From the NCBI RefSeq assembly GCF_964266745.1, contig NZ_CAXWGX010000001.1, positions 620,001 through 684,000 on the forward strand: a stretch of DNA of 64,000 nt. Reading direction: 5' to 3'. The DNA is from Propionicimonas sp020161015. GTDB taxonomy: Bacteria; Actinomycetota; Actinomycetes; Propionibacteriales; Propionibacteriaceae. Below the pieces are notes generated by a model that had not been told where the DNA came from, did not search any database, and saw only the letters and a program-made list of their open reading frames with translations. Every line of letters begins with the position of its first letter. The stretch's first letter is position 1. Position numbers and translations under genes: made by a program. Positions 42,810-50,207 of this stretch are shown one piece after another.

Positions 42810-44275
42810 CGCCCACCCGCCGGCCGGTCGAGTTCGGTCACCGCGCACGCGGCCAGATAGCGATCCCAGCGGGTTCGGCTGAACCCCCGGGGCTCCGCGA
42901 CGGTCCGGCTCGGCGGCCGCCAGCGTTCGGCCACCTCGGCTACGGTTCGCCCGGTCACGACTGCCAGTGCCTGGACCGCGGCGCCTCGTGCGGTCGCCTC
43001 CTCGGCGTCGGCGGCCAGAACCGGACGGTCCAGTACATCCGCCAGGAACTGGGTGTAAGCGGCCGACCGTGCTCCCCCACCTACGGCGAACACACTGCCG
43101 CCGGTGTCGACCCCGCACCGGGTCAAACGCTCGACGCCGTAGGCGAGCCCGAAGACGACGCCCTCGTAGGCCGCACGAGCCACTTGCTCCCGCGTCGCCT
43201 CGGTGCTGATGTGTGCCAGCAGGCCGCTCGCGCCGGGACGATCCGGAGTCCGCTCACCGTCCAGGTAGGCCACCAAGGTGGGGCCGTCGTCGCCCTCAGC
43301 CGCCAGGGCGAGGCGGGTCAGCTCGGCATGGTCCACCCCCAGGAGGCGAGCAAAGGTGTCGGTGACCTTCGCTGCATTCAAGGTGCAAGCCAGGGGGAGG
43401 AAGCCCGGAGTGACCGAGGCTACCCCGTTGATCAGGCCAGATGGGTCGCGGACCGGGAGGGGCGTCGGGGTGAACACCACCCCGGAGGTTCCGAGTGCAA
43501 CCGTGAGCTCGCCGTCGCGCAAGCCCAGCCCGACCGCGGAGGCGTGCTGGTCGCCGGCACCGGCCCCGACCAGAACGTCAGCCGCGATGCCCAACTCGGC
43601 GGCAACCTCCGGCTGGACCGTGCCTGCAACACCCTCGGGACCGAGGACCTTCGGCACCATGTCCTCCCAGGACACGGCCGGGTCGATCTCGCGGAGGAAG
43701 TCGAACACGTACTCATTCGCCGCGGCGTCGAAGTAGCCCGTCCCGGACGCCTCCGAGCGATCAGTGACGAAGTGACCGGTGAGCCGATAAGTGAGGTAGT
43801 CGTGCGGCAGCAGCATCGTGCGGAGGCGCCGGAAGTTGTTCGGCTCGTGTCGGGCCAGCCACGCGACCTTGCTGATCGTGAAAGCTGCGGTCGGCAGCGA
43901 TCCGGTGCGAGCGATGAACCTGCCGTCGCCGATCCGTTCGCGCAACGCCTCCAGCTCAGCCGACGTTGTCGTATCGTTCCACAGCTTCGCCGGACGGATC
44001 ACGCGCCCACCGGCGTCAAGGGCCACCAGCCCGTGACACTGCCCCGCGACGGAAATCGCGGCAACGGTGCTGCCCGCGGGCGCTGCCGCGAGGGCAGACC
44101 CGAAGGAGGTCAGGAAGGCACTCCACCAGACCTGCGGTTCCTGCTCGCTCAGCGGCGGGGTGACGACGGGATGCGGCGCAGAGCCGCTCGCTACCACTTC
44201 GAAGGTCTCGAGATCGCGCAGGACCACCTTGCACGACTGGGTCGAGGTGTCCACGCCCGCTACCAGGACTGGCAC
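42806..44275 (-). CDS. FGGY-family pentulose/hexulose kinase (xylulokinase-like)
   Basis: This 489-residue sugar kinase has phosphate-binding VLVAGVDTSTQSCKVVLRDL at the N-terminus, AISVAGQCHGLVALDAGG near residue 75, LPHDYLTYRLTGHFVTDRSE near 155, GAGDQHASAVGLGLRDGELT near 245, and SVFAVGGGARSAAYTQFLAD near 390 (adenosine-binding). Typical XylB has GQMHG where this has GQCHG. GTG 44275 has AAGGAG about five bases upstream. It heads the operon that also makes the epimerase and SIS protein, and lies under the same promoter architecture as the ABC transporter. Confidence 0.88.
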   Translation of the reverse strand: MPVLVAGVDTSTQSCKVVLRDLETFEVVASGSAPHPVVTPPLSEQEPQVWWSAFLTSFGSALAAAPAGSTVAAISVAGQCHGLVALDAGGRVIRPAKLWNDTTTSAELEALRERIGDGRFIARTGSLPTAAFTISKVAWLARHEPNNFRRLRTMLLPHDYLTYRLTGHFVTDRSEASGTGYFDAAANEYVFDFLREIDPAVSWEDMVPKVLGPEGVAGTVQPEVAAELGIAADVLVGAGAGDQHASAVGLGLRDGELTVALGTSGVVFTPTPLPVRDPSGLINGVASVTPGFLPLACTLNAAKVTDTFARLLGVDHAELTRLALAAEGDDGPTLVAYLDGERTPDRPGASGLLAHISTEATREQVARAAYEGVVFGLAYGVERLTRCGVDTGGSVFAVGGGARSAAYTQFLADVLDRPVLAADAEEATARGAAVQALAVVTGRTVAEVAERWRPPSRTVAEPRGFSRTRWDRYLAACAVTELDRPAGGR

Positions 44276-44303
44276 AGCTGCTCCTTCAGGATGTGACTGC
44301 TGG

Positions 44304-44370
44304 CATCAACGATCACACGATCCGACACATCTGTGCAACACATTCCAGTGGTTCTCGCTCACTTGAGCAT
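44304..44370 (-). promoter_or_regulatory. Promoter block of the kinase operon with SorC-type operator
   Basis: In + orientation: CATCAACGATCACA (44304-44317), 14 nt, TGTGCAAC (44332-44339), 17 nt, GCTCACTTGAGC (44357-44368). This is the same arrangement as 41272-41336, with the operator distance exactly preserved. It ends 28 bp from the kinase start codon, so the transcript leader is short. Confidence 0.7.
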
Positions 44371-44445
44371 CTCTTCTCGGAGAGAGCCAGACGTGGCCCG
44401 CTCACCACGATTTCCCCCGGCACCTCCAGGCCAGGTGCGCGCGCC

Positions 44446-44459
44446 TGCTCAGATGAGCA
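44446..44459. promoter_or_regulatory. Perfect 14-bp palindrome, SorC-type operator copy 4
   Basis: TGCTCAGATGAGCA is a perfect palindrome in the divergent region between kinase and regulator. Together with copies at 44357 and 44504 it makes three sites in 160 bp, a typical set-up for cooperative binding. Confidence 0.7.
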
Positions 44460-44503
44460 CGCCCCGAAACGGCCTCATGCGTGCAAGGAGAAATCGCGTA
44501 TGC

Positions 44504-44517
44504 TGCTCACATGAGCG
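44504..44517. promoter_or_regulatory. SorC-type operator overlapping the regulator start codon
   Basis: TGCTCACATGAGCG contains the ATG (44511) of the regulator itself. A TATGCT hexamer (44499-44504) lies six bases before that ATG, so RNA polymerase binding and the operator overlap. Autorepression is the simplest reading. Confidence 0.7.
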
Positions 44518-45479
44518 ACGAAGGTGAGCGGGGTCTGGACCGCCGGCGCGAGATGATCGAGGTCAGCAGAGCCTACTTCCTGGAGGACAAGTCCAAGAGC
44601 GACATCGCCGCCGAACTCGGTATGTCCCGCTTCCGCGTCGCGCGACTCATCGCAGAAGCCCGTGAACAAGGCGTGGTGACGATTACCGTCAACGCCGGCG
44701 GCGTAGCGGCCGACCTGTCCGAACGAGTGCGGCAGCACCTCAACCTTCAGCGGGCGGTGGTCGTAGAGGCGTACGGCGAGCCGGACGAGGTGCGGGCCGC
44801 GGTCGGGCGGGCCGCCGGCAACCATCTGGGCAACACCCTCAAGGACGGCGAGCTCCTGGGCCTGGCCTGGGGCCGCACCCTCACCGACATGGTGAACAGC
44901 CTCGACCAGCTGCCACGCGTCGACAGCGTTCAACTGACAGGAAGCATCGGCTCCGGCTTGCCCAACCCCGTCATCGAGCTCGTCCGGAAGACTGCCGAAA
45001 TCACCGGGACTCCCGCGAAGGCGATCTTCGCCCCGTTCTTCATCGAGGACGCCCGAACTGCGGCCGCCCTACGCAAGCAGCCCGAAGTCGCCGAGGTACT
45101 TAGCCTGTTCGATCGCCTCGATGCCGCCATCGTGGCAGTCGGCTCCCTCAACCCGAGGGTCACCCAGGTGCTGGAAATCCTGCCCCCACACATCCAGGAA
45201 CTCCTCCTCGGCGGCGGTGCCCAAGCCGAAATCTGCGGCATCCCGTTCACCGAAGACGGCGACATCGTCAACCCGCGGTTCCTGCGCCACACCCTCAGCG
45301 TGTCGCCCGACCAGCTCCGGCGAACGCCACGGGTGATCGCCGCGGTGGCAGGAGTCGCGAAGGCCAAATCGGTTCTTAGTGTGTGCCGGTCAGGGATGGT
45401 TAACGAGGCCGTGATGGACGTGGGCCTCGCCCAGGCACTCCTCGCCCTGCCCAGGATCCACGGCCGTCCGCGATCTTGA
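44511..45479 (+). CDS. SorC-family sugar-responsive transcriptional regulator
   Basis: 322 residues. The N-terminal helix-turn-helix SKSDIAAELGMSRFRVARLI is the SorC/DeoR-like reader, followed by a NagB-like sugar-phosphate-binding domain with GRTLTDMVNSL, VQLTGSIGSGLPN, FFIEDARTAAAL, and VAGVAKAKSVLSVCRSGMVN near the end. ATG 44511 lies six bases after TATGCT with no ribosome binding site at normal spacing, so the mRNA may be leaderless; GTG 44481 in the same frame is the alternative. It is divergent from the kinase operon and very likely recognises the TGCTCA-NN-TGAGCA palindromes. Confidence 0.9.
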   Translation: MSDEGERGLDRRREMIEVSRAYFLEDKSKSDIAAELGMSRFRVARLIAEAREQGVVTITVNAGGVAADLSERVRQHLNLQRAVVVEAYGEPDEVRAAVGRAAGNHLGNTLKDGELLGLAWGRTLTDMVNSLDQLPRVDSVQLTGSIGSGLPNPVIELVRKTAEITGTPAKAIFAPFFIEDARTAAALRKQPEVAEVLSLFDRLDAAIVAVGSLNPRVTQVLEILPPHIQELLLGGGAQAEICGIPFTEDGDIVNPRFLRHTLSVSPDQLRRTPRVIAAVAGVAKAKSVLSVCRSGMVNEAVMDVGLAQALLALPRIHGRPRS

Positions 45480-45539
45480 GCCCTCGTCGTAACGGACGCG
45501 GAGGATCGCCCGTCGACGGTTGAGGATCCTCCACTCAAG
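45475..45539. terminator. Extended inverted repeat after the SorC regulator
   Basis: CTTGAG (45475-45480) pairs with CTCAAG (45534-45539), and GGAGGATC (45500-45507) with GATCCTCC (45525-45532). It starts at the regulator stop and precedes the end of the leftward pseudogene, so it may serve both strands. Confidence 0.55.
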
Positions 45540-45544
45540 CATCA

Positions 45545-46504
45545 AGCGAACCTTCAGAAACCGACCGAAGTGCTCGCCGGTGTGCGGGCGCTGTCGGCGG
45601 CGCCGATGATGCCAGCGTGGTTGTGGAGCCGGGCGGTGACGATGCGGGGCTCTCCGCGGTGGCCGCGTCCCGACGGTTGCTAAGCAGGTGGGAGCCCATC
45701 CGGCCGTTGCGGCCGTTGCCATCTTGGTGTCCTTGCAGTCGACGTGGTAGACCCGGTCGGCGAAGTCGACCAGGAACCCGACCGGGTCGATCTGTTGCCA
45801 CATCATGTGAGAGGGGTCCCAGTTCAGCCCGAACGCTTCCCGATGGTTGATCGCTTCCAGGGCGAGGACGGTCAGCCAGTAGTCGTAGGCGATCTCCGAG
45901 GGGTGCACCTCGTGGGCGAAGCGGACGCCCTCGCTGCCGAACACGTCCAGGGATCGGGTTCCAACCGGTCGGCGACATCCTGATAGCCGGCCTCGATCAC
46001 GCTGTCGGGCACCGGCGGGAACATCGCCACGTACTGCCAGATCTTGCTTCCCGGTGAACCCCACCACGGTGTCGACCCGAGCTTGCGGGCCGCGACCGCG
46101 GTCAGCTTCAACTCCTCCGCGGCACGCTGGCGGACGCCTTCGGGGTCGCCGTCGCCCCACACGGTGTCGGAGACCATGTCGCAGTGCCGGAAGTCGATCG
46201 GGTCATCGCAGACGGCCTGACCCTTCAAGTGGTTGGAGATCGCCCACACCCCCAGCCCGTACCGCCCCAGGGTCGCCTTCTTCTCCGCCACATAGGCGTC
46301 GTCCTCCGCGGCCCGGTAGACGTCGAGGTGGTCACCCCAACACGCGATCTCCAACCCGTCATAGCCCCACTCGGAGGCGTACTTGCACACCTGCCCGAAC
46401 GGCGGGTCGGCCCTGGGAAGGCTGGAGTCCTGCCGCCCCGCTGCATTCTTGGCACAGTACTGCATCCCCGCCACACCGGTTGCCCTCGGTCGGAAGGCGC
46501 GCAA
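45545..46504 (-). pseudogene. Sugar phosphate isomerase/epimerase (xylose isomerase-like TIM barrel), several frameshifts
   Basis: Family blocks are spread over different frames. One frame gives YDGLEIACWGDHLDVYRAAE, SNHLKGQAVCDDPIDFRH and AMFPPVPDSVIEAGYQDVAD. DTVVGFTG, which should fall between two of these, lies in another frame near 46060-46090. From about 45950 the next frame gives FGSEGVRFAHEVHPSEIAYD, REAFGLNWDPSHMMWQQIDP and VYHVDCKDTK, and near 45720 the frame shifts again. The expected C-terminal third is absent. At least three frameshifts plus truncation make this a decayed gene. It would have been the last cistron after the VOC protein. Confidence 0.85.
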
Positions 46505-46552
46505 CTACGGGCGGGGCAAGTGCCGCCAGGACCGCATCCAGGCGCTTTTCGA

Positions 46553-47038
46553 TCAGACCAGGGGGTAGCGCTCCTTCGCCGGGGCGATCGGGCCGCCGTT
46601 GCCGATCTCGTACACCAGTCCGAGAGCGTCCTTGGTGTCCAGGTAGTAGTGGACGTCCTGGTCGATCCAGCCGGTCTGCAGGACTCGGGCCCCTCTGGCC
46701 TCGAAGTCGGCAAGGACAGCCGGGATCTCGGAGTCGGGCATAACGTCCTTGATGTGGTGCAGCCCCTCGCCGTACTTCTCCAGATGCTCCCAGTAGATGT
46801 TCGGGCCGGCGATGGGCTGGATCAGTTCGAGCTCCACCTCACCGACCCAGGTGACGGCGCAGATGAAGTCGAAGTGCTCGGTGACCGGCTCGCCGTTCAC
46901 CTTGAAGTCGCGAACGGTTTCCGGGGTGAAGTGTCGGACGTCCCAGGGGCCGATGCCGAGCAGGCGGTGCCACTGGTCCATGGTCGCGTAGACGTCTTTG
47001 ACGACGAGGGCGATCTGCTTGTAGTTGGGCGTGGGCAT
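46553..47038 (-). CDS. VOC-superfamily (glyoxalase/epimerase-like) protein
   Basis: This 161-residue protein has paired beta-alpha-beta-beta-beta modules. The first begins YKQIALVVKDVYATMDQWHR, ending LELIQPIAG with a candidate metal Glu. The second has GEGLHHIKDVMPDSEIPAVL, with a candidate metal His pair, and YLDTKDALGLVYEIG with the late Glu. This resembles methylmalonyl-CoA epimerase-type VOC proteins, but the sugar-operon context suggests another substrate. ATG 47038 has AAGGAGG about seven bases upstream. It lies 27 bp after the oxidoreductase gene on the same strand. Confidence 0.82.
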   Translation of the reverse strand: MPTPNYKQIALVVKDVYATMDQWHRLLGIGPWDVRHFTPETVRDFKVNGEPVTEHFDFICAVTWVGEVELELIQPIAGPNIYWEHLEKYGEGLHHIKDVMPDSEIPAVLADFEARGARVLQTGWIDQDVHYYLDTKDALGLVYEIGNGGPIAPAKERYPLV

Positions 47039-47065
47039 GGTTTCCTCCTTGAAGTGATGCCGTGC

Positions 47066-48091
47066 TCAGTCGAGCCCGACGGTGGTCCCGCTGGCGGCGG
47101 ATTCGAAGATTGCTTCCAGCACTTGGGTGTTGGCGAGCGAGCGTTCGAGCGGGTAGCGGACCTGCTGGCCGGTGCGGATGCAGTCGGAGAGGTGTTCGAC
47201 CTCGAGCCGGTAGGCGTCGGCGCGGGGGAAGCTCTCCTGGTTTGGTTCGACGCCGTCGAGGAAGACCTCGTCGCCGTAGGTGTGCCACAGCAGCCTCGTG
47301 TAGGGCTCGCCGCGCATGCCGCTGCCGGGCAGGGTGAGCCAGCCGTCGGTGCCGATCAGTTCGGCCTGGGCATAGGGGTTGGGGTAGTCGAACGACACGT
47401 TGATCAGGCCCTTGCGGCCGTCGTCGAAGCCGAGGATGGCCTCGGCGGAGGTCTCGACCCGTTCACCGGGACGGGACCAGCTGGTGGCGGTGACCGTCCT
47501 GATCTCGCCGGGCAGGAGTTCGCGCGCCATGTCGACGGCGTAGCAGCCCATGTCCCACACGACCCCGCCCGCGGCGTCCGGGTCGAAGCGGATGTTATAG
47601 CCCTCGTAGTGCTGCTTGAACGCGAGCCCGAGCCGGGCGACCCGCGGATCGCCAACGGCCCCGTCCCGGATGAGCTGCAGGGCGCGCTGCCACCGCGGTG
47701 TGAAGCGGTACATCAGGGCTTCCATGACGAGCCGGCCGGTGCGCCGGGACGTCTCGATGAGCCGTTCGATCTCGGCGGAGCTGGGTGTGAGCGGCTTCTC
47801 GCAGAGCACGTGCTTGCCAGCTTCGAGTGCTCTGATGGTCCACTCGGAGTGCTTGGTGTTGGGCAGCGGCAGGTATACGGCCTCGACGTCGGGGTCGGCC
47901 AGCAGCGCGTCGAAACCGCGGTACCAGCGCTGCGCTCCCCATCGGGCCGATTCCTCGCGCGCACGGTCGTCGTCGAAGGAGGCGATGGCGACCAGCTCGG
48001 CGTTGTCGGCTGTGGTCATGCCAGGCAGCGTGAGCTGGTTCACCCAGGAGACGCCGAGTACGCCCCATCGGACCTTGTCTGTGGTGGTCAT
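47066..48091 (-). CDS. Gfo/Idh/MocA-family NAD(P)-dependent oxidoreductase
   Basis: 341 residues. The N-terminal Rossmann part has VRWGVLGVSWVNQLTLPGMT in place of a canonical GxGxxG, then YLPLPNTKHSEWTIRALEAG and the family signature HVLCEKPLTPS near residue 95. The C-terminal sheet includes VVWDMGCYAVDMARELLPGE, where the Asp and His/Tyr region normally holds catalytic groups. It starts at ATG 48091, overlapping the permease stop as ATGA. It probably oxidises the imported sugar or polyol; position in the operon supports this, but the substrate is unknown. Confidence 0.88.
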   Translation of the reverse strand: MTTTDKVRWGVLGVSWVNQLTLPGMTTADNAELVAIASFDDDRAREESARWGAQRWYRGFDALLADPDVEAVYLPLPNTKHSEWTIRALEAGKHVLCEKPLTPSSAEIERLIETSRRTGRLVMEALMYRFTPRWQRALQLIRDGAVGDPRVARLGLAFKQHYEGYNIRFDPDAAGGVVWDMGCYAVDMARELLPGEIRTVTATSWSRPGERVETSAEAILGFDDGRKGLINVSFDYPNPYAQAELIGTDGWLTLPGSGMRGEPYTRLLWHTYGDEVFLDGVEPNQESFPRADAYRLEVEHLSDCIRTGQQVRYPLERSLANTQVLEAIFESAASGTTVGLD

Positions 48092-49185
48092 GCAGTGTGC
48101 CTTTCTTCAATGGGCGTGGTGGGGCTGCCCGGCGCGTCCGGGCCGTCCCATGACTCGATTGACCCGGCTGGGACAGTGGGAAGGGGACGAGCGAGGAACC
48201 TGCGCCAGTCGAGGCGCCCAGTCAGCGTTGCCACGCCCATGACGGCGATGAGGATCGCGCCTTGGGCGATCTGGTAGGTGAACTGGCTCAGGCCCAGCAG
48301 GTTGAAGCCGCTGGCGACCATCTGGAGGACGAGCGCGGCCAGCGCGACGCCGGGGATGGAGGTCCGGCCACCGTTGGGGTCCGTGCCGCCGAGCACGGCG
48401 ATCACGATCGCGAGCAGGACGTACGACTGCCCGTAGTCGGCGTTTGCGCTGGCTGTTCGCGCAGAGACGACCATGCCGGCGACGGCGGCGATGAGGCCGC
48501 AGAGCAGGTAGGCCTTCACCAGCACGGCCCGGGTCGGTACGCCGGCGAAGCGGGATGCGACCGCGTTGGCGCCGATCATCCGGATCCGGAAGCCGAGTCC
48601 CGAGCGGGCGATCAGCACTGCGACGATGCCGGCCACTACCGCGAACACGAGGAATGGGGTGGGGATGCCGGACACGGTGCCGCTGCCGAGGGCGAGGAAG
48701 GCCGGCGGCATTCCGTAGACCGCTTCGCCGTTGGTCCAGCCGACCGCGATGCCGTTGAAGAGCTGCATCGTGCCGAGCGTGGCGAGGATCGGGCTCACGT
48801 TGAGGCGGGTGATGATCAGGCCGTTCACCAGTCCGCACACGGCGCCAACGAGAAGTCCGACGGCCACGCCGAGGACCAGCGCCCCGACGCCGCCGTTCGT
48901 CGCGCCGATGACGACGAACACCTTGGCGGTGACGATGGCCGAGAGGTTGGCGACGGAGACGATCGACAAGTCGATGCCGGAGGTGAGCATGGACAGGGCG
49001 ATGACGAGTGCGAACAGGCCGACCTCGGCAACCTGGAAGGCCATCGACTGGTAGTTGAGCACCGAGTTGAACATCGGCGTGGAGAGGGACAGGGCCAGCC
49101 AGACCGCGGCGGCGAGGCCGATCAGTCGCCAACTCGACGGCTGGATGGGCATCTTGCGTGCCCAGGCGGGCGGTTGCCGGGTCAT
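48088..49185 (-). CDS. Sugar ABC transporter permease 2 (RbsC type)
   Basis: This 365-residue inner-membrane protein with about ten helices has LTSGIDLSIVSVANLSAIVT near residue 66 and VIAVLGGTDPNGGRTSIPGV near 275. The C-terminal 30 residues are hydrophilic. ATG 49185 overlaps the stop of permease 1 as ATGA and has GGAGGTG five bases upstream; the long frame reaching 49908 is a wrong-frame shadow. It pairs with 49182-50207 in a heterodimeric channel, as in AI-2 (LsrCD) and rhamnose (RhaPQ) transporters. Confidence 0.91.
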   Translation of the reverse strand: MTRQPPAWARKMPIQPSSWRLIGLAAAVWLALSLSTPMFNSVLNYQSMAFQVAEVGLFALVIALSMLTSGIDLSIVSVANLSAIVTAKVFVVIGATNGGVGALVLGVAVGLLVGAVCGLVNGLIITRLNVSPILATLGTMQLFNGIAVGWTNGEAVYGMPPAFLALGSGTVSGIPTPFLVFAVVAGIVAVLIARSGLGFRIRMIGANAVASRFAGVPTRAVLVKAYLLCGLIAAVAGMVVSARTASANADYGQSYVLLAIVIAVLGGTDPNGGRTSIPGVALAALVLQMVASGFNLLGLSQFTYQIAQGAILIAVMGVATLTGRLDWRRFLARPLPTVPAGSIESWDGPDAPGSPTTPIEERHTA

Positions 49186-50207
49186 GCGGGCACCTCCAGA
49201 ATCGTGGGACGGCGATGTCGGACGGCCTGCAGTCCCTGCACGCTGACACCGATGATGAGGAGGAGCCCGACCGCCGCGCGCTGCCAGGAGCCGGGCACGC
49301 CGAGGAGGATGAGGGAGTTGTTGATCAGGGCGATCAGCAGCACTCCGAGCACCGTTCCGGTCACCGTGCCCTTGCCGCCGAAGATCGACGCGCCGCCGAG
49401 GACGACGGCCGCGATCACGTCGAGTTCGCCGCCGACGAGGGCGAACGGGTCGGCTTCGCGAACCAGAATCACGTGGCACAAGCCGCCGATGGCGGCCAGT
49501 CCGCCGGCGATGGCGTAGACGACGACCTGTGTTCGGGCGACGGGAATTCCGATTCTGCGGGCTGATTCGAGGTCGGAGCCGATGGCATAGACCGAGCGGC
49601 CGAGCATTGTCCGGTTGAGCAGGAGCGCAATCAGGACGGCGAGGATTGCGAGTGGCACGACGAGGATGGTGAGCGGGGTCTGGACCTTGCCGCCGACCAC
49701 GACCAGGTAGCTGGTCGAGAGGTCGGCAACCGATCCCGGCAGGTCGGAGATCACCCGGGAGCCGACGAAGGTGATGAGGATGCCGCGGATGATCCCTTGG
49801 GTGCCGAGGGTGGCGATGAGGGTGGGTATCTTGAGTCCGGCGATGGCGCCGGCGTTGATTAGTCCGAGGAGGACGCCGACGAGCGTGGCGATCAGGAACG
49901 GCAGCCACGCGTTCGCGGACAGCCAGCCGGCGCCCGTTGCCGCGCGCAGCGTGGCGTACGCGGCGAAGATCCCTACGGCCATGAACGAGACGTCGATGCC
50001 TCCGGAGATGAGGACGAGGAGTACACCGAGTGCGAAAGCGATGGTTGAGGCTGCGCTTGCCAGCAGGTTGATCGCGGTGGCGGCGCTCCAGAAGCTGGGT
50101 GCGACGACCCCCACGGTGATGACTAGCAGCAGGATCAGTGCCGCCAAGACGCCCTCGTTGTTGGCTCCGCGCAGGCGGGTGAGTGCCTGCCGAGGAGGGG
50201 TGGTCAT
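49182..50207 (-). CDS. Sugar ABC transporter permease 1 (RbsC type)
   Basis: A 341-residue permease with ISGGIDVSFMAVGIFAAYAT near residue 68, IPTLIATLGTQGIIRGI near 130 and VVLGGASIFGGKGTVTGTVL near 265. ATG 50207 overlaps the ATPase stop as ATGA and has AGGAG eight bases upstream. Two different permeases in one operon set this transporter apart from the two single-permease systems at 3331 and 40111. Confidence 0.92.
   Translation of the reverse strand: MTTPPRQALTRLRGANNEGVLAALILLLVITVGVVAPSFWSAATAINLLASAASTIAFALGVLLVLISGGIDVSFMAVGIFAAYATLRAATGAGWLSANAWLPFLIATLVGVLLGLINAGAIAGLKIPTLIATLGTQGIIRGILITFVGSRVISDLPGSVADLSTSYLVVVGGKVQTPLTILVVPLAILAVLIALLLNRTMLGRSVYAIGSDLESARRIGIPVARTQVVVYAIAGGLAAIGGLCHVILVREADPFALVGGELDVIAAVVLGGASIFGGKGTVTGTVLGVLLIALINNSLILLGVPGSWQRAAVGLLLIIGVSVQGLQAVRHRRPTILEVPA

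Noticed and set aside
46184..48277. A 697-codon + strand frame opposite the VOC and Gfo/Idh genes
   Set aside because: Antisense shadow with Val/Gly/Asp-rich composition; the minus-strand genes have ribosome sites and family motifs.
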